Shown here: piece by piece, positions 22,075 through 32,305 of the stretch
How positions within the stretch are numbered: the stretch's first letter is position 1
Layout of the letters: each line of letters begins with the position of its first letter
Assembly: GCF_028640845.1 (NCBI RefSeq)
Contig: NC_080546.1
Coordinates: forward strand, 57,733,409-57,797,408
Length of the DNA: 64,000 bases
Direction of reading: 5' to 3'
Source: Ahaetulla prasina
Taxonomy: Eukaryota > Chordata > Lepidosauria > Squamata > Colubridae
The notes under the pieces: generated by a model
The model's database searches: none
What the model saw: only the letters and a program-made list of their open reading frames with translations
What the model was told of the DNA's origin: nothing
Position numbers and translations under genes: made by a program

Positions 22075-23890
22075 GTAATAACTATATTAATTGGATATAA
22101 TGAAAGGAAACAATAGGACAGGAATGGTAGGCACGTTTGTGCTCTTATGCACACCCCTTACAGACCTCTTAGGAATAGGGTGAGGTCAATAGTAGACACT
22201 TTTTGTTTAAAGCTTTGGGGATTTTGAGAAGAGACCAGGTAGTGTGTTCCAAGTATTAATAACTCTGTTACAGAAGTCATATTTTCTGCAATCAAGATTG
22301 AAGCAGTTAATATTAAGTTTAAATCTATTGTTTGCTCTTGTATTGTTGTGATTGAAGCTGAAGTAGTCTTTAACAGGAAGGACATTTCAATAGATGATTC
22401 TATGAGTTAAACACAGGTCCTGTCGAAGTTCTAAGTTCTAAGTTTTCTAAATCCAAGATTTCAAGTCTGGTGGCATAAAAACACCACCAGAGGAGTTCAG
22501 AGGAGTGGAGAACTCCTTGTTGTATTCAGAGGAGTGGAGAACTCTTCTTGTAAAATATTTCTGGACACGTTCAATTGTATTGATGTCTGAAATGTGGTAT
22601 GGATTCCAGACAGGTGAGCTGTATTCAAGAATTGGTCTAGCAAATGTTTTATAAGCTCTGGTTAGTAGTGTAGTGTTTCTGGAGAAGAAGCTATATAAGA
22701 TTAAGTGTACAACTCTTAAAGCCTTTTTTGAGATGTAGTTGCAATGGGCTTTGGCACTTAGATCATTGGATATGAAAACTCCAAGGTCTTTAACAGGGTG
22801 GGGGTCATCTGTAAGGTAATGTCCATTGAGTTTGTATTTAGTGTTTAGATTCTTTTTTCCAACGTGTAAGACAGAGCATTTGCTGGTTGAGATTTGAAGT
22901 TGCCAAGTTTTTGTGACCATTCTGACACAAAGTCAATTCTTTTTGAAGGGTAGCTGTATTGTTGGTAGTGTTAAATAGTTTGACATCGTCAGCGAAAAGA
23001 ACACAATTACTTTTAATATGGTCACAGAGATCATTAATGTATAATATGAAGAGTGTTGGTCCAAGAAAAACTGCCTTGGGGAACGCCGCTATTGACAGGA
23101 ACAGGGTTAGATAGGGCACTGCCTATTTTGACCACGTTGTCTGTTTGACAGGAATGCTGTTATCCAATTGTGGAGGGGTCTGGAGATACCGTAGGATTTT
23201 AGTTTTAGGAGAAGTTTGTCATGTACCACTGAATCAAAAGCTTTACAGAAGTCTATGTAAATTGCATCTATTGTTTTGCCTTGATCAAGATTTGTAGTCC
23301 ATATGTTTTTGCAGTGAAGAAGTTGTAAGTGATAATTTTTTTCTGAAACCAAATTGTTTATTAGAGAGTAGATTGTTTGTTTCTAGGTGGAGGATAATGG
23401 ATTGGTTGATGATAGATTCCATAACTTTACAGGTGACGCAGCATAGAGAGATTGGTCTGTAATTTTCAACTAAGCTGGAGTCTCCTTTTTTGAAGACAGG
23501 GATGACTGTGGCTAGTAACCAAAGTTTGGGAAGGGAACTGGTCATGAAGGCTTTTCCAAAGATTATGCTTAGGGATTCTGCTATATTAATGGAAAGCTTT
23601 TTAAAGAAATATGCACATCGTCCATCAGGTCCTATAGATAGGGATGGTTTCAGTTTGCAAAGAGCTTTTTCAACATTTTCTTCAGTGAGATCTATACGTG
23701 TTAGGTCGTTGTTGGTGCGGTTGGGGAATGTCAGATATGAGTCATCACTGTTAACAAAGACTGAGCCGAAGAATGTGTTAAAGAGGTTTGCTTTAACTGT
23801 TTCATCATTATTTTCTTTGCTGTTAGATTCTTTTAGTGGTAAAACAATTTCAAATCAATTAAGAATTGCGGCAGGTGAAGTTCAACACAT
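22075..23890 (-). mobile_element. CR1/L2-clade LINE, 5'-truncated, with RT remnants
   Basis: The reverse strand carries successive RT blocks in different frames. 23545-23285 has VIPVFKKGDSSLVENYRPIS. 23352-23107 has AIYIDFCKAFDSVVHDKLL. 23119-22838 has FLGPTLFILYINDL and LFADDVKLF. 22920-22447 has VLHVGKKNLNTKYKLNG and the thumb region (RPILEYSSPVW). 22385-22158 is the C-terminus (NMTSVTELLILGT). These are the canonical RT motifs in order, broken by frameshifts. The 3' UTR ends in the TTTAT-type tail at about 21.93 kb. It is a dead copy of the same family as 9781-10197. Confidence 0.9.
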
Positions 23891-24990
23891 CTGAAGGGCT
23901 CTTGATTGAGGAAAGCTAATCTTGAACAGCATTCTGCCTGAAGGCTGCTTTCACTTAGAATAAAGGAGGGAAGCAAGGAAATATGGAACAATAGATCTAC
24001 ATACTGCTTCTATTAGTTTTAATTAACAAACGTAGTTTGAGATTATAAATTACCACTGTGGCTTCCTTTCCATGAGATTGCTTTCCAATAGCATGTGGCA
24101 ACATGTCTCAAATGAAAGGCAGATGGTAGAGGGGAAAAGGTTCCATGCAGGTATGAAAAAAACCTATTTGGAATTTAGATCCTGTTTTTCTTGAATAGCT
24201 CTAATCAGTTCAATTGAGGTGAGATGGTCTTTCACTGGCATTCCTTAATTACGGTTCTTTTGCAAATTGTACAGTTGTTAGGCTACTTTTAGAAGTAGTC
24301 AACATTCCCAGCTGAGGTTGTCAGATTTACCAAGTAGGCTTTGGTTTATAGGCTCATGTGAATGACCTCACTTTCTCCTTTGCAAAATCCAAACAGAAGT
24401 CTGAGTTCATTGTGAAAAGTTTCTTATTATCACTTTGCCATAACAAAAATAAGAAACAGGCTTAGTTCCCAATTTTTACAAATTAAATGAAAAAGACAGC
24501 TTGGTCTAATTATTTTACCTCATGGGGTATCATTTAACAGGCAGCTTAAATAAATCAACTGTGTGATAAGTCTTGAGCAATGTGAAAGACATCTTGTCAA
24601 AAATGCTATTGGCTACTTGCCTAGTTTACTAAAGAGGATTCATTCTCTTAATTACATTATTTTCAAAACACCTGCATGTCAGAAATAAAGTAGTTTGTTA
24701 AAGAATGCTGCACATTATCCAGTTTATGTTAGGAGAAGAAAGTTTTGCAAATAGTTTGCATGAGATTTATCACTTCTCCTAACAAGAAAACTGTTTTTAT
24801 TACATGGCCTGATATAGACCTGTAATTATTGCTCTTTCAGATGATTTTTGTTAACATTGTTAACAAACAATGTTAAACATTGTTTTGTTTAACATTGTTA
24901 AATGTGCATGTTTATTTGTTTTGAATGTTTCTGAGTCATTTCTGTGTTACTACTTATAGTTTGAGTTCAAACATCTATTTTCATGTATGG
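23891..24990. other. Intergenic, nothing recognised
   Basis: There is a short A/T-rich inverted run at 24850-24900 (repeats of TTAACATTGTTAA and its mirror). No gene or known repeat was seen. Confidence 0.55.
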
Positions 24991-25589
24991 ATGTACATTG
25001 GGGTGGGTTCTAAAATTTTTTACTACCGGTTCTGTGGGTGTGGCTTATTTTGTGGGTGTGGCTTGATGACAGTGGGTGTGGCTTGGTCATGTGACTGGGT
25101 GGACGTGGTTTGGTGGTCATGTGACTGGGTGGGCATAGCTGGGTAATCATGTGACTGGGTGGGTGTGGCCAACTTGATGTCACTCACGTCAAAAGTTGAT
25201 GTCACTGACGTCAATGTCTCTGTCTATTCCTTTACTACTACTCAACATCCAAAATATACTATTAAATCCTATGTATATATGCCATATGTGTACATACATA
25301 TTGCATAGTATAGCGTGTATAGGCACACAAAAAGATACATTATCTACTATATATATACTGTATGTATATACACACACACACACACACACAGAGAGACATA
25401 CCCCTCTTCTAAAACTATACACATCCAACCTTACTTACTATATTTGGAAAAACACACCTAGAATCCACTTTCTGCCACACATTTAACTATAACTTCTGTA
25501 CATTTAGAGCATTACACACACTTCAGATGTTCTTCCCTAACTTGCACATGACTGTTAGACGCAGGAGAGATCATAGATTGAGTAAAATA

Positions 25590-25662
25590 TGGTGAAACTC
25601 ACTTAACAACGCTCTTGCTTAGCAACCAAAATTTTGGACTCAATTCTGGTCATAAGACAAGG
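25590..25662 (-). repeat. Short interspersed repeat, 'AAACTCACTTAACAAC' type
   Basis: GAAACTCACTTAACAACGCT ... AATTTTGGACTCAATTCTGG is the reverse counterpart of 58420-58505 (CACAATTGAGCCCAAAATTT). Two independent copies in one window indicate a dispersed family; the class is unknown to me. Confidence 0.6.
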
Positions 25663-25739
25663 ACTATCTCTGCCTTCCTCTGCATGGCAGCCTTGTCCTA
25701 GTAAACTCCTTCTCCTTTCTGGCAGTTTTCCTCTCTGTC

Positions 25740-25850
25740 AGAGGCACCAAAATAATCCAAATGATAGAAGGTTTTCTGCTGGAGCAGGGGGTTGGACTAG
25801 ATGGCCTCTAAGGTCCCTTCCAGCCCCAGATTGCTATCCTGTTTCAAAGC
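25740..25850 (+). mobile_element. CR1 3' terminal scrap
   Basis: GGGGGTTGGACTAGATGGCC and TCCCTTCCAGCCCC are the distal CR1 3' UTR in forward orientation. It lies inside the hAT-like element. Confidence 0.85.
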
Positions 25851-25879
25851 ATCTTCTGAAGCCAAGTCTAGTGCCAGGG

Positions 25880-25933
25880 TTTGTGGTCCTTCCTTCCTCT
25901 TCTCTCTCTCTCTCTTTTCTCTCTCTCCCTTCC

Positions 25934-25981
<48 letters not shown>

Positions 25982-26530
25982 TTTCCTTCCTTCCTTCCTT
26001 CCTTCCCCTTTTTCTTTCTTTCTCTCTTTCTTTCTTTCTCCCTTCCTCCCTTTCTTTCTCTTTCTTCCTCTCTCTCTCCCTCCTTCCTTCCCTCTATCTC
26101 CCTCTTTCTTTTTCTCTCTCTCCCTCCCTTTCTTTCTTTCTCACCCTCCCTCCCTTCTATATTTATTTCTCAATCTTCCTCCCTCCCTCTTTCTCTTCCA
26201 CTCTCTCTCTCTCTCCTGCCTTCCTTCCCCTCCTCTCTCTCTCCCCCTTTCTTTCTCTCTCCCTCTCTCTTTCTCTTTCTCACCCTCCCTCCTTTCTTTC
26301 TTTCTTTCTCTCTCTTTCTCCCTCCCTTTTCTCTCTCCTCCTCCTTCCTCCTCTCTCTCTCCCTTTCTTTCTCTCTCCCTCTTTCTCTTTCTCACCTCCT
26401 CCTTTCTTTCTTTCTTTCTCTCTCTTCCTCCCTCCCTTTTTCTCTCTCCCTCCCTCCTTCCTTCCCTCTCTCTCTCTCCCCCTCTTTCTTTCTCTCTCTC
26501 TCCCTTCTTTCTTTCTTTCTTTTTTTTTAA
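25880..26530. repeat. Polypyrimidine microsatellite, ~650 bp
   Basis: The tract is nearly unbroken C/T on the + strand, made of CTTT, CCTT, CT and CCCT blocks. It generates several overlapping 230-300-codon Ser/Leu/Phe 'ORFs' in all three frames, none of which is a gene. Confidence 0.97.
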
Positions 26531-26785
26531 ATTTGAATTTATATCCCACCCTTCTCTGAAGACTCAGGGCGGCTTACACAGTGTTAAGCAATAGTCTTCA
26601 TCCATTTGTATATTATATACAAAGTCAACTTTTATTGCCCCCAACAATCTGGGTCCTCATTCTACCTACCTTATAAAGGATGGAAGGCTGAGTCAACCTT
26701 GGGCCTGGTGGGACTTGAACTTGCAATAATTGCAAGCAGCTGTGTTAATAACAGACAGACTTAGTCTGCTGAGCCACCAGAGACC
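26531..26785 (-). mobile_element. tRNA-derived squamate SINE
   Basis: On the reverse strand a tRNA-like head is visible (box A-like GTGGCTCAGCAGACTAAG; box B-like GTTCAAGTCCC), followed by the body AAGGTTGACTCAGCCTTCC and TGAGGACCCAGATTGTTGGG, and a tail GCCGCCCTGAGTCTTC. The same body is found in forward orientation at 32060-32305. Confidence 0.85.
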
Positions 26786-26872
26786 TTTCTCTCGTTCCCT
26801 CCCTCCCTCTTTCTTTCCCTCCTTCTTTCTCTCTTTCTTTCTCTCTCTCTCTCTTTCTCCTTCCGTCTCTCC
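26786..26872. repeat. Second CT/CTTT microsatellite
   Basis: This is a pyrimidine-only run continuing the character of 25880-26530 on the other side of the SINE, suggesting the SINE inserted into one long tract. Confidence 0.93.
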
Positions 26873-27340
26873 GTGCAAAAGGACCGAACCTTGGCCACAC
26901 CAAGCCAAAAGCCTGCAGTCCTTTGGCACATCGGGACTTGGGGTGAGCAGTAGCTTCCCCAACCTGGCGCCCCCCATGTGCGGGGCAGAGGAGAGAGCCC
27001 ACCCCACCCTCAAGATCCCATCCCTTGGGAAGGAGCGGGAGGGGGGCTCTGCTCTTCCCCAGCCCCCCACCCCTCACCCCCCCAACCCTTCCCCAACTCA
27101 GCTTTTCTTGCGCAAGCAAGAGGTTCTATCCCTGCGAAAGCGCTCTTGGAGTTGGCGCTTTTCTCGGCTGCGCCCGCCACCCCCGCTGGCTCCTTTTGCA
27201 TGGCTCCCTTCCCCGGTTTCCTGAGCAAATCCGGGTCAGGGGAGGGAGAGGTGGGCTGGGTGGGGTCTCCCGCCGTCTTCCTGTGGGATACTGCCCGCCT
27301 TTCTCCCTCCCTCCCCTCGGGGGCCGGTGCCAGCCGGTAC

Positions 27341-27462
27341 CTGCCACTGAGAAGGATCCAGTCTTTGAGGCTCCATTCCGGTGCCAGCCACTGCAGGCTG
27401 TGGATGGAAGCGGCGAAGAGAGCCGGGAAGAAGACCAAGCCCAGGGCCAGAATCTGCCACAT
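27341..27462 (-). pseudogene. TLCD3A: Captured first coding exon of a TLCD3A (FAM57A)-like gene
   Basis: From an ATG at 27462-27460 the reverse strand reads 40 codons plus two bases, then CAG|GTACCGG, a good splice donor (GT at 27340-27339). The peptide starts MWQILALGLVFFPALFAAS and continues through SLKDWILLSGR. As I recall the family, vertebrate TLCD3A begins with a hydrophobic helix containing FFPGLFA, then W..SR.D....STR, and its position-41 Arg spans the same phase, so length, motif spacing and exon end agree. TLCD3A is a TLC-domain membrane protein. No second exon (LVSS...-type start) is found on this strand to the left, so this is an isolated exon, not the working gene. TLCD3B is an alternative parent. 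Confidence 0.7.
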
Positions 27463-27840
27463 CCTAACGGGCCGCCGGCTTGGTTCTGCTCCGCTCAGCC
27501 TCCAGGAGCTCCAGAGCCTCTCGCTCGGCACTCCCCCCCCCCCGCGGGGCAAGAGGAAAGGACACTCTCCGGAGCCAGCCGCTCCCCGCAGCCCAACGCC
27601 CGCCCTGCCCTGGCCAGCTGTTTGAGCAAAGGGGAGCAGCGCTGTGTGCGCCTCCCGGATCAGCGCAGCCCCCATGGGGCCCCCTCCCCGGAAACCCCCT
27701 GACCCTTCAGAAGGGCAGCCCTCGCTCGAGCGCCACCTCATGACAGCGTGCTTGCCCTTCACGTCGGCTCCGGCGTAGTAAGTGACTTCCGGCTGAGCAG
27801 CAAGCAAGCGAGGCAGAGAAAGAGCAAGGAAGGCGCCGGG
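27463..27840 (-). promoter_or_regulatory. CpG-rich block upstream of the captured exon
   Basis: It is markedly GC- and CpG-rich against an AT-rich neighbourhood (for example CGCGGGGC, CCGCCGGC, CGTCGGCTCCGGCG on the + strand). Lying directly 5' of the captured first exon, it looks like a carried-over CpG-island promoter and 5' UTR. Whether it drives transcription here is unknown. The GC-rich stretch at 26880-27340 on the other side may be captured intron 1. Confidence 0.45.
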
Positions 27841-27844
27841 GGGT

Positions 27845-27945
27845 AACTCCTTTAAGACTTTGAACTTCAACTCCCAGAGTTCCTCAGCCAGCAAAGCTCT
27901 GGGAGTTGATTGGTCCACAAGTCTTAAAGGAGGCAAGTTTGAAGA
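27845..27945. repeat. Fold-back MITE remnant
   Basis: CAACTCCCAGAGTTCCTCAG ... CTCTGGGAGTTG with outer CTTTAAGACTT / AAGTCTTAAAGG arms is a shortened relative of the element at 16138-16285. Confidence 0.8.
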
Positions 27946-27954
27946 TGCCTGGAG

Positions 27955-28075
27955 GCAGTGAGGCAGCAACAGCGGTGGGGGCAGTAGGGGCAGCGGGGCA
28001 GCGGTGGCGGCGGTGGGGGGTGGCAGTGGTGGTGGTGGCGGCAGAGGTGGTGGTGGGGCGGCAACAAACATGGAG
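27955..28075. repeat. GGN/GGTGGC-rich simple repeat
   Basis: An imperfect run of GGC, GGT and GGGG units on the + strand. It creates long Pro/His ORFs on the reverse strand that are not genes. Confidence 0.9.
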
Positions 28076-28214
28076 GCCAGGGTGAGCGACCGGTGACCAG
28101 TTCAGGGGCATGGCCAGCCATCTTTTACTACCGGTTCTGCAAACTACTAAATATTTTTACTACCGGTTCTCCCGAACCAGTGAGAACCAGTATCAACCCA
28201 CCACTGATGTACAT

Positions 28215-28626
28215 TTAGTGTTAAAAATGTATATAAAATATATTTTCTAGCATATATTATAAAAGTACATTACATTAAATATATAATTCTAATGTATACA
28301 ATTTCAAATACTTTATAATCATAAAGTTCTTCTTTACATTTAATTCATCATCTTGGTGAAAAATCAGTCCAATCCATTTTTCTCCATAAGGCATAATGTT
28401 ATATTAGATCAAAATGACCATGATTTACCCCAATGGCAAACAATATCAAATCAAAATGTTAGATTTAACAAGTGAACTTTGAACATTAGTTCAAAGTTGG
28501 ACAGCAGAACAAGTAGTTACAAAACTGCTATACAATTTGTGGGCTTGTTTTTAAGAGCAAATTAAGACAGAAAAATATATTTTATTTCTGTATATTTTAA
28601 AAATAAGTTTGGTCTACCTGTAGAGC
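28215..28626. other. AT-rich intergenic stretch, nothing recognised
   Basis: No gene or repeat family was seen. Confidence 0.55.
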
Positions 28627-28800
28627 AGTGGTGAAATTAAAAAAAAATTCCTACCAGTTCTGTGGGCATGGCTTGGTGGTGGTGGTCCTGTGATTGAATG
28701 GGCATGGCCAACTTGACATCACTCACAGCCATGCCCACTCAGTCACATGACCCCCCCCCACCAAGCCATGCCCACAGAACCCGGTACCAATTTTTTTAAA
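28627..28800. mobile_element. Short fold-back hAT-like element
   Basis: CAGTGGTGAAATTAAAAAAA and CAGTTCTGTGGGCATGGCTTGG on the left are mirrored on the right by CCAAGCCATGCCCACAGAAC and the following TACCAATTTTTTTAAAATTTC. The last bases of the right terminus have diverged (TTTCTATTCTG), so no target duplication is assigned. Confidence 0.7.
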
Positions 28801-29831
28801 ATTTCTATTCTGCCTATTTTCCCCCATCTTGTTGCAAGATGCCTGTAGCCACAGCCTCTTTTTTTCAGTGCGCCTGGAGGCACTTCTTATGCCAAAAGAT
28901 GCAGCAGCTGCAGGCTTCTTGTAGCAAAAGTTACTGGAGCTGCTCTCCTTCTTAAACACACCACCGCCATTGCCATCCTGTTCCATGCGCTGGCTGTGCA
29001 CATGCACACCGTTGCTTGCTGCTGCTGAAGAATGATGAATGAACAAATAAACAGTCTAGGGCTAGGGTCATTCTAGTTTGAGGCAAGAATGTTCGGCACA
29101 AGAAGCTTCCAGGTGCACCAAAAAAAGGGGCTGTAGCTGCAAGCATCTCACGACAAGGGGGTGAGATGTGGGCTGTCAGGGAGCCCAGCAACAATGGCTC
29201 AGTCATGGCTTGCCTTTCCTGGCAGCCAGCCATGGGAGGAAGGTAAGGATGTGTCGCGTGGCAAAGGGAGAGCAGATAGCAGGCAGTGAGCAGGTGGCAG
29301 CTCCAGGGCAAGTCTGGAGCCAGGGAATGATGCATTCCCTGACCTGGTCGAGGCAGGCGGCGAGTGGGCAGTGGCTCTAGGGCAAGGCCAGAGCCAGGTA
29401 ATTATGCATTCCCCAACCTGGTCGAGGTGGGCAGCAAGTGAGCGGTGGCCCCCGGGTCTTGGGGAATCACATGTCCCTGGGCCCCAGCCCCTGACCCAAG
29501 GCGAAGGATGAGAGGGTGGCATACATTGCTTACCTTCAGTGAGCTGAACGGGCGAAGTGACTGGTGAGGTGAGTAGCTGGACTACATGGCAAAGGGAACT
29601 TATATAGGGTGAGGTTGGGTGGGTGGGCCAAGCAGCCGGAAGCGCCGAGTGGCCAGAAGCGGTGAGCAAGATGGAAGGGGCAAGCAAGCCGGAAGAGGCA
29701 AGTGGGTGACCAAGTGACCGGGTGGGCGTGGTCAGGGCCACCAGGGATGATTGCTACTGGTTCAGCCAACCGATGCCAATCATCTCTACTGGTTCACCCG
29801 AACTGGTCCGAATCGTAGGATTTCACCCCTG
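28801..29831. mobile_element. hAT-like element right part, 'ACCGGTTC' family
   Basis: It ends in TACTGGTTCACCCGAACTGG and AGGATTTCACCCCTG (29831), the mirror of the CAGGGGTGAAAT left terminus. The interior is GC-richer, with serial similar segments (GAGGCAGGCGGCGAGTGGGCA / GAGGTGGGCAGCAAGTGAGCG near 29350 and 29425). ORFs of 127-180 codons on the reverse strand within it show no domain. The left boundary is unclear; it may form one nested unit with 28627-28800. Confidence 0.55.
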
Positions 29832-29871
29832 GTCTAGGGTTAGGGTCATTCTGGTTTGGGGCAAGAATGTT

Positions 29872-30180
29872 GAGCTTTGTAGGCCCAAGTGTCATTCTAC
29901 ATTTTTATTAACGAAATGTCTTGCTTCAGTTCATATCTCATTCTAAAAAATGACACATGTAGCAGTTAACCATAGCCACATATGAAAACTGCTGTAGACA
30001 CCATTTGCTGGAGCAGAAGGGTTTCACTGTTTTAGTTTATGAGTCATTATACTTTCAAGCTAACTAGCTAGCCTTAATCTTTTAAGACTACCTGGGCCAT
30101 CTTGAAGGAAAAGGGGGAAATCCTTCTCATGAGATTTGGCTAAATGGATTTGGTATGTTACATCACCCTATGACCTTGGC
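29872..30180. other. Intergenic, nothing recognised
   Basis: No ORF or repeat family was recognised. Confidence 0.5.
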
Positions 30181-30900
30181 AGTTTTGTTCTTGGTTGTTG
30201 TGAGGAGCTTTATCCACAACAGAGAATCTTATCTGTGAGGTTAGTCCGGAAGTAGAACTGGAACTACTGCTATATATTATCCTCCTAAAAGGGTCCTTCC
30301 ATTGCTACTTTATCTCATTGCAAGATTGAAATGGATTTATCTAGGCTCCTAATTCTAGACAATTTTAATATCCTAAGTGTGGGGCTGGACACAGTTTGGA
30401 AATTCATGACTCCGTAACAGTCTTGGTCTTAAAGGAGAGATGTGAATGGATACTTGAATTTTTTCCCCATCAAACTTTGTCATCAACTGATCACTTACTT
30501 GTGCCAATGGACTTGATTTCAGAGAGTTGGAACCATTTAAAATACAATAGTCCATCTTAGAAATTTCAGAAAGCTGACACAGTTCTCTGTGATGTTACTT
30601 CCAAAATGAGGAATGAGATGGGAAAGTGGATTCAGGTAGTAATCAGTAGTTATATAAAGGAGGGAGAGTTCTCGTTGCCTTGAAACAGGTGCTGGATGCC
30701 TATTCCTCAAAGGCTAGTTCTGGATCCAATTTTACTAGGCAACTACTGGCATATTTCTAATTTCCACCTCTTGGGAAGGTTACTGAAAAGGCAGTAGGCA
30801 ACAAATTATAGAGAATATTGGAGGATATGGATTAATTGGACCTGTGGTACTCTGGATTTAGATATCGACATGGAATGGAATTTGCTTCTTTTTGATTAAA
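30181..30900 (+). mobile_element. Old LINE fragment (degenerate EN/RT)
   Basis: In broken frames the forward strand shows an endonuclease-like trace (TCCTAATTCTAGACAATTTT for L-x-L-D-N-F-N) and, at about 30735-30880, an RT trace of the form NYW-ISNF-LLGKVTEKAV ... YSGFRYRHGME, which resembles the NYRPVSNLPFLGK and GFRPGHGTE motifs of vertebrate LINEs. Many stops and shifts are present, so it is ancient. Confidence 0.55.
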
Positions 30901-31714
30901 TGCCTGGAAATTATATAAATATGGAAAGGAAATCTAAAGGAATCACAAGACAGGGGATGGGAATAAATATATAAAATATAGAAACTCCCAGCTAGGTATA
31001 CTGTTAAATTATTATTTGAGAGCTTACAAAGACCATTTTACAAATGATACTGATATTAAGAATGGGTTGGAAAACATGTCTCATATTCACCCAAACATTT
31101 CAAATGGTAGAATATCAAGAATATATTGTAGCAAGGATTATTCAAAGCAGCCTGTAAAAGAATAGTAGCAGCTGAAATAACACAGCAATGTGGAAGGAAA
31201 TTCAGAAGGGTTAATTTGGTCTTTCTCTATTTCATCCTTCTTGATTTATGATAAACTTCCGTCTCCTATAATTTTTTTTTAATATTTACAAAAATATATC
31301 CACAAATAAATGATAATACAAGCTTTCCTTATAACCTTTCTCCATATTAATTTTTTTTTCTTCGTAAGGTGAGAAAATAATGTTCTCTTTAAGTCAAAAG
31401 CAAGCTAAAGATTTGGGGTAGGAAATTTTCCTGCTTACACTAATTAATCATAAAAGTATTCAATTGGATCAAAGTATCAAATATGTAGTTTAATACTATA
31501 ACTTATTTTTAAAACTTTAGTTTTACAAATCAAGAGTCTACTCTCAATGGTTTTGGTGAGGCCTGCTTGCAAACAAGACTCTTTGGTTGGAGTGAAATAT
31601 ATATTCCTTTCTGCTATATAACATAAATGTAATTAATGTTTAAAACATACACACACACACATCCTAATTACAAACCTGAAGTTTAAAATCAGAAGGAAGA
31701 AGTGAAGGCCACAT
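30901..31714. other. AT-rich intergenic stretch, nothing recognised
   Basis: The first part may be further decayed LINE; nothing else can be supported. Confidence 0.45.
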
Positions 31715-31995
31715 TGAATGGGACAATTCACCACAGCCAACTCACCGCAGCCAACAGACATTGCCATGGGACAATTTAACAATTCAATTTAATCATGTAA
31801 ATTAAAATTTAAAAATATTTTAATTTTTATCATTTATATTTCATTCTGTCCCTCCATTTGTATCCCTTCTTTAATGATTCTATTCCATCATTTCTTTGGT
31901 ATCAGTATAATTCTTTAATTAAGAAGACCTACAATGAGTTGTCCCATGGTGAGTTGGCTGCAGAAAGTTGGCCCTGATGAGTTAGCTATGCATAG
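31715..31995. repeat. Inverted-repeat (MITE-like) element
   Basis: The left arm contains CACAGCCAACTCACCGCAGCC and CCATGGGACAATT. The right arm contains AGTTGTCCCATGGTGAGTTG and GGCTGCAGAAAGTTGG. The two mirror each other across an AT-rich centre of about 150 bp. Confidence 0.65.
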
Positions 31996-32059
31996 TAGAC
32001 CCGTCCCTAATGCTATCAAATTATTGTTCTGGTTATAGATGAAGCCCCAAATGGACTAT

Positions 32060-32305
32060 AATGAGCCATGGTGGTGCAGTGGTTAGAATGCAGTACTGCA
32101 GGCTACTTCTGCTGATCACTGGCTGCCAGCAGTTTGGCAGTTTGGCAGATTGAATCTCACCATGCTCAAGGTTGACTCTTCCATCCATCTGAGGTCAGTA
32201 AATGAGGACCCAGATTGTTAGGGGCAATATGAAGACTCTGCAAACCACTTAGAGAGGGCTGTAAAGCACTATGAAGCTGTATATAAATCTAATTGTTATT
32301 GCTAT
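32060..32305 (+). mobile_element. tRNA-derived squamate SINE
   Basis: Head: GCCATGGTGGTGCAGTGGTT (box A-like) and GCAGATTGAATCTC (box B-like). Body: CTCAAGGTTGACTCTTCCAT and ATGAGGACCCAGATTGTTAG. End: AGGGCTGTAAAGCACTATGA, then an AT-rich tail. It is the same family as 26531-26785. Confidence 0.88.

Larger units (their letters stand above)
24999..28206. mobile_element. 3.2-kb hAT-like composite element carrying a gene fragment
   Basis: The flanks are identical 8-mers, ATGTACAT, at 24991-24998 and 28207-28214. The left end TGGGGTGGGTTCT ... TTTTACTACCGGTTCT mirrors the right end (complement CAGTGGTGGGTTGATACTGG, then GAACCGGTAGTAAAAAT). Inside, left to right, are a CR1 3' scrap, a long polypyrimidine tract, a tRNA-derived SINE, a second CT tract, a GC-rich block with a recognisable coding exon (complement 27462-27341), a fold-back MITE remnant and a GGN-rich run. 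No transposase is seen. The duplicated 8-mer is self-complementary, which slightly raises the chance of coincidence, but the paired termini agree with the other copies here. Confidence 0.75.

Noticed and set aside
25634..26594. Three overlapping ORFs of 237-298 codons
   Set aside because: They are translations of a C/T-only microsatellite in all three frames (Ser/Leu/Phe/Pro only) and have no domain or gene context.
26978..27743. Forward-strand ORFs of 164-225 codons in the GC-rich block
   Set aside because: High GC leaves frames open by chance; the recognisable coding signal is on the opposite strand.
27010..28071. 353-codon reverse-strand ORF as a gene
   Set aside because: It reads through a GGN simple repeat, a MITE and past a strong splice donor. 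Only the 40-codon stretch at 27462-27341 is meaningful.
29199..29741. 180-codon reverse-strand ORF
   Set aside because: It lies wholly inside a GC-rich hAT-like element with internally similar segments and shows no domain.
32060..32160. tRNA gene
   Set aside because: Box A and B-like sequences are present, but the sequence continues into a SINE body and the box B is mutated; the other tRNA-like heads at 26.7, 39.2 and 40.3 kb are likewise SINE heads.
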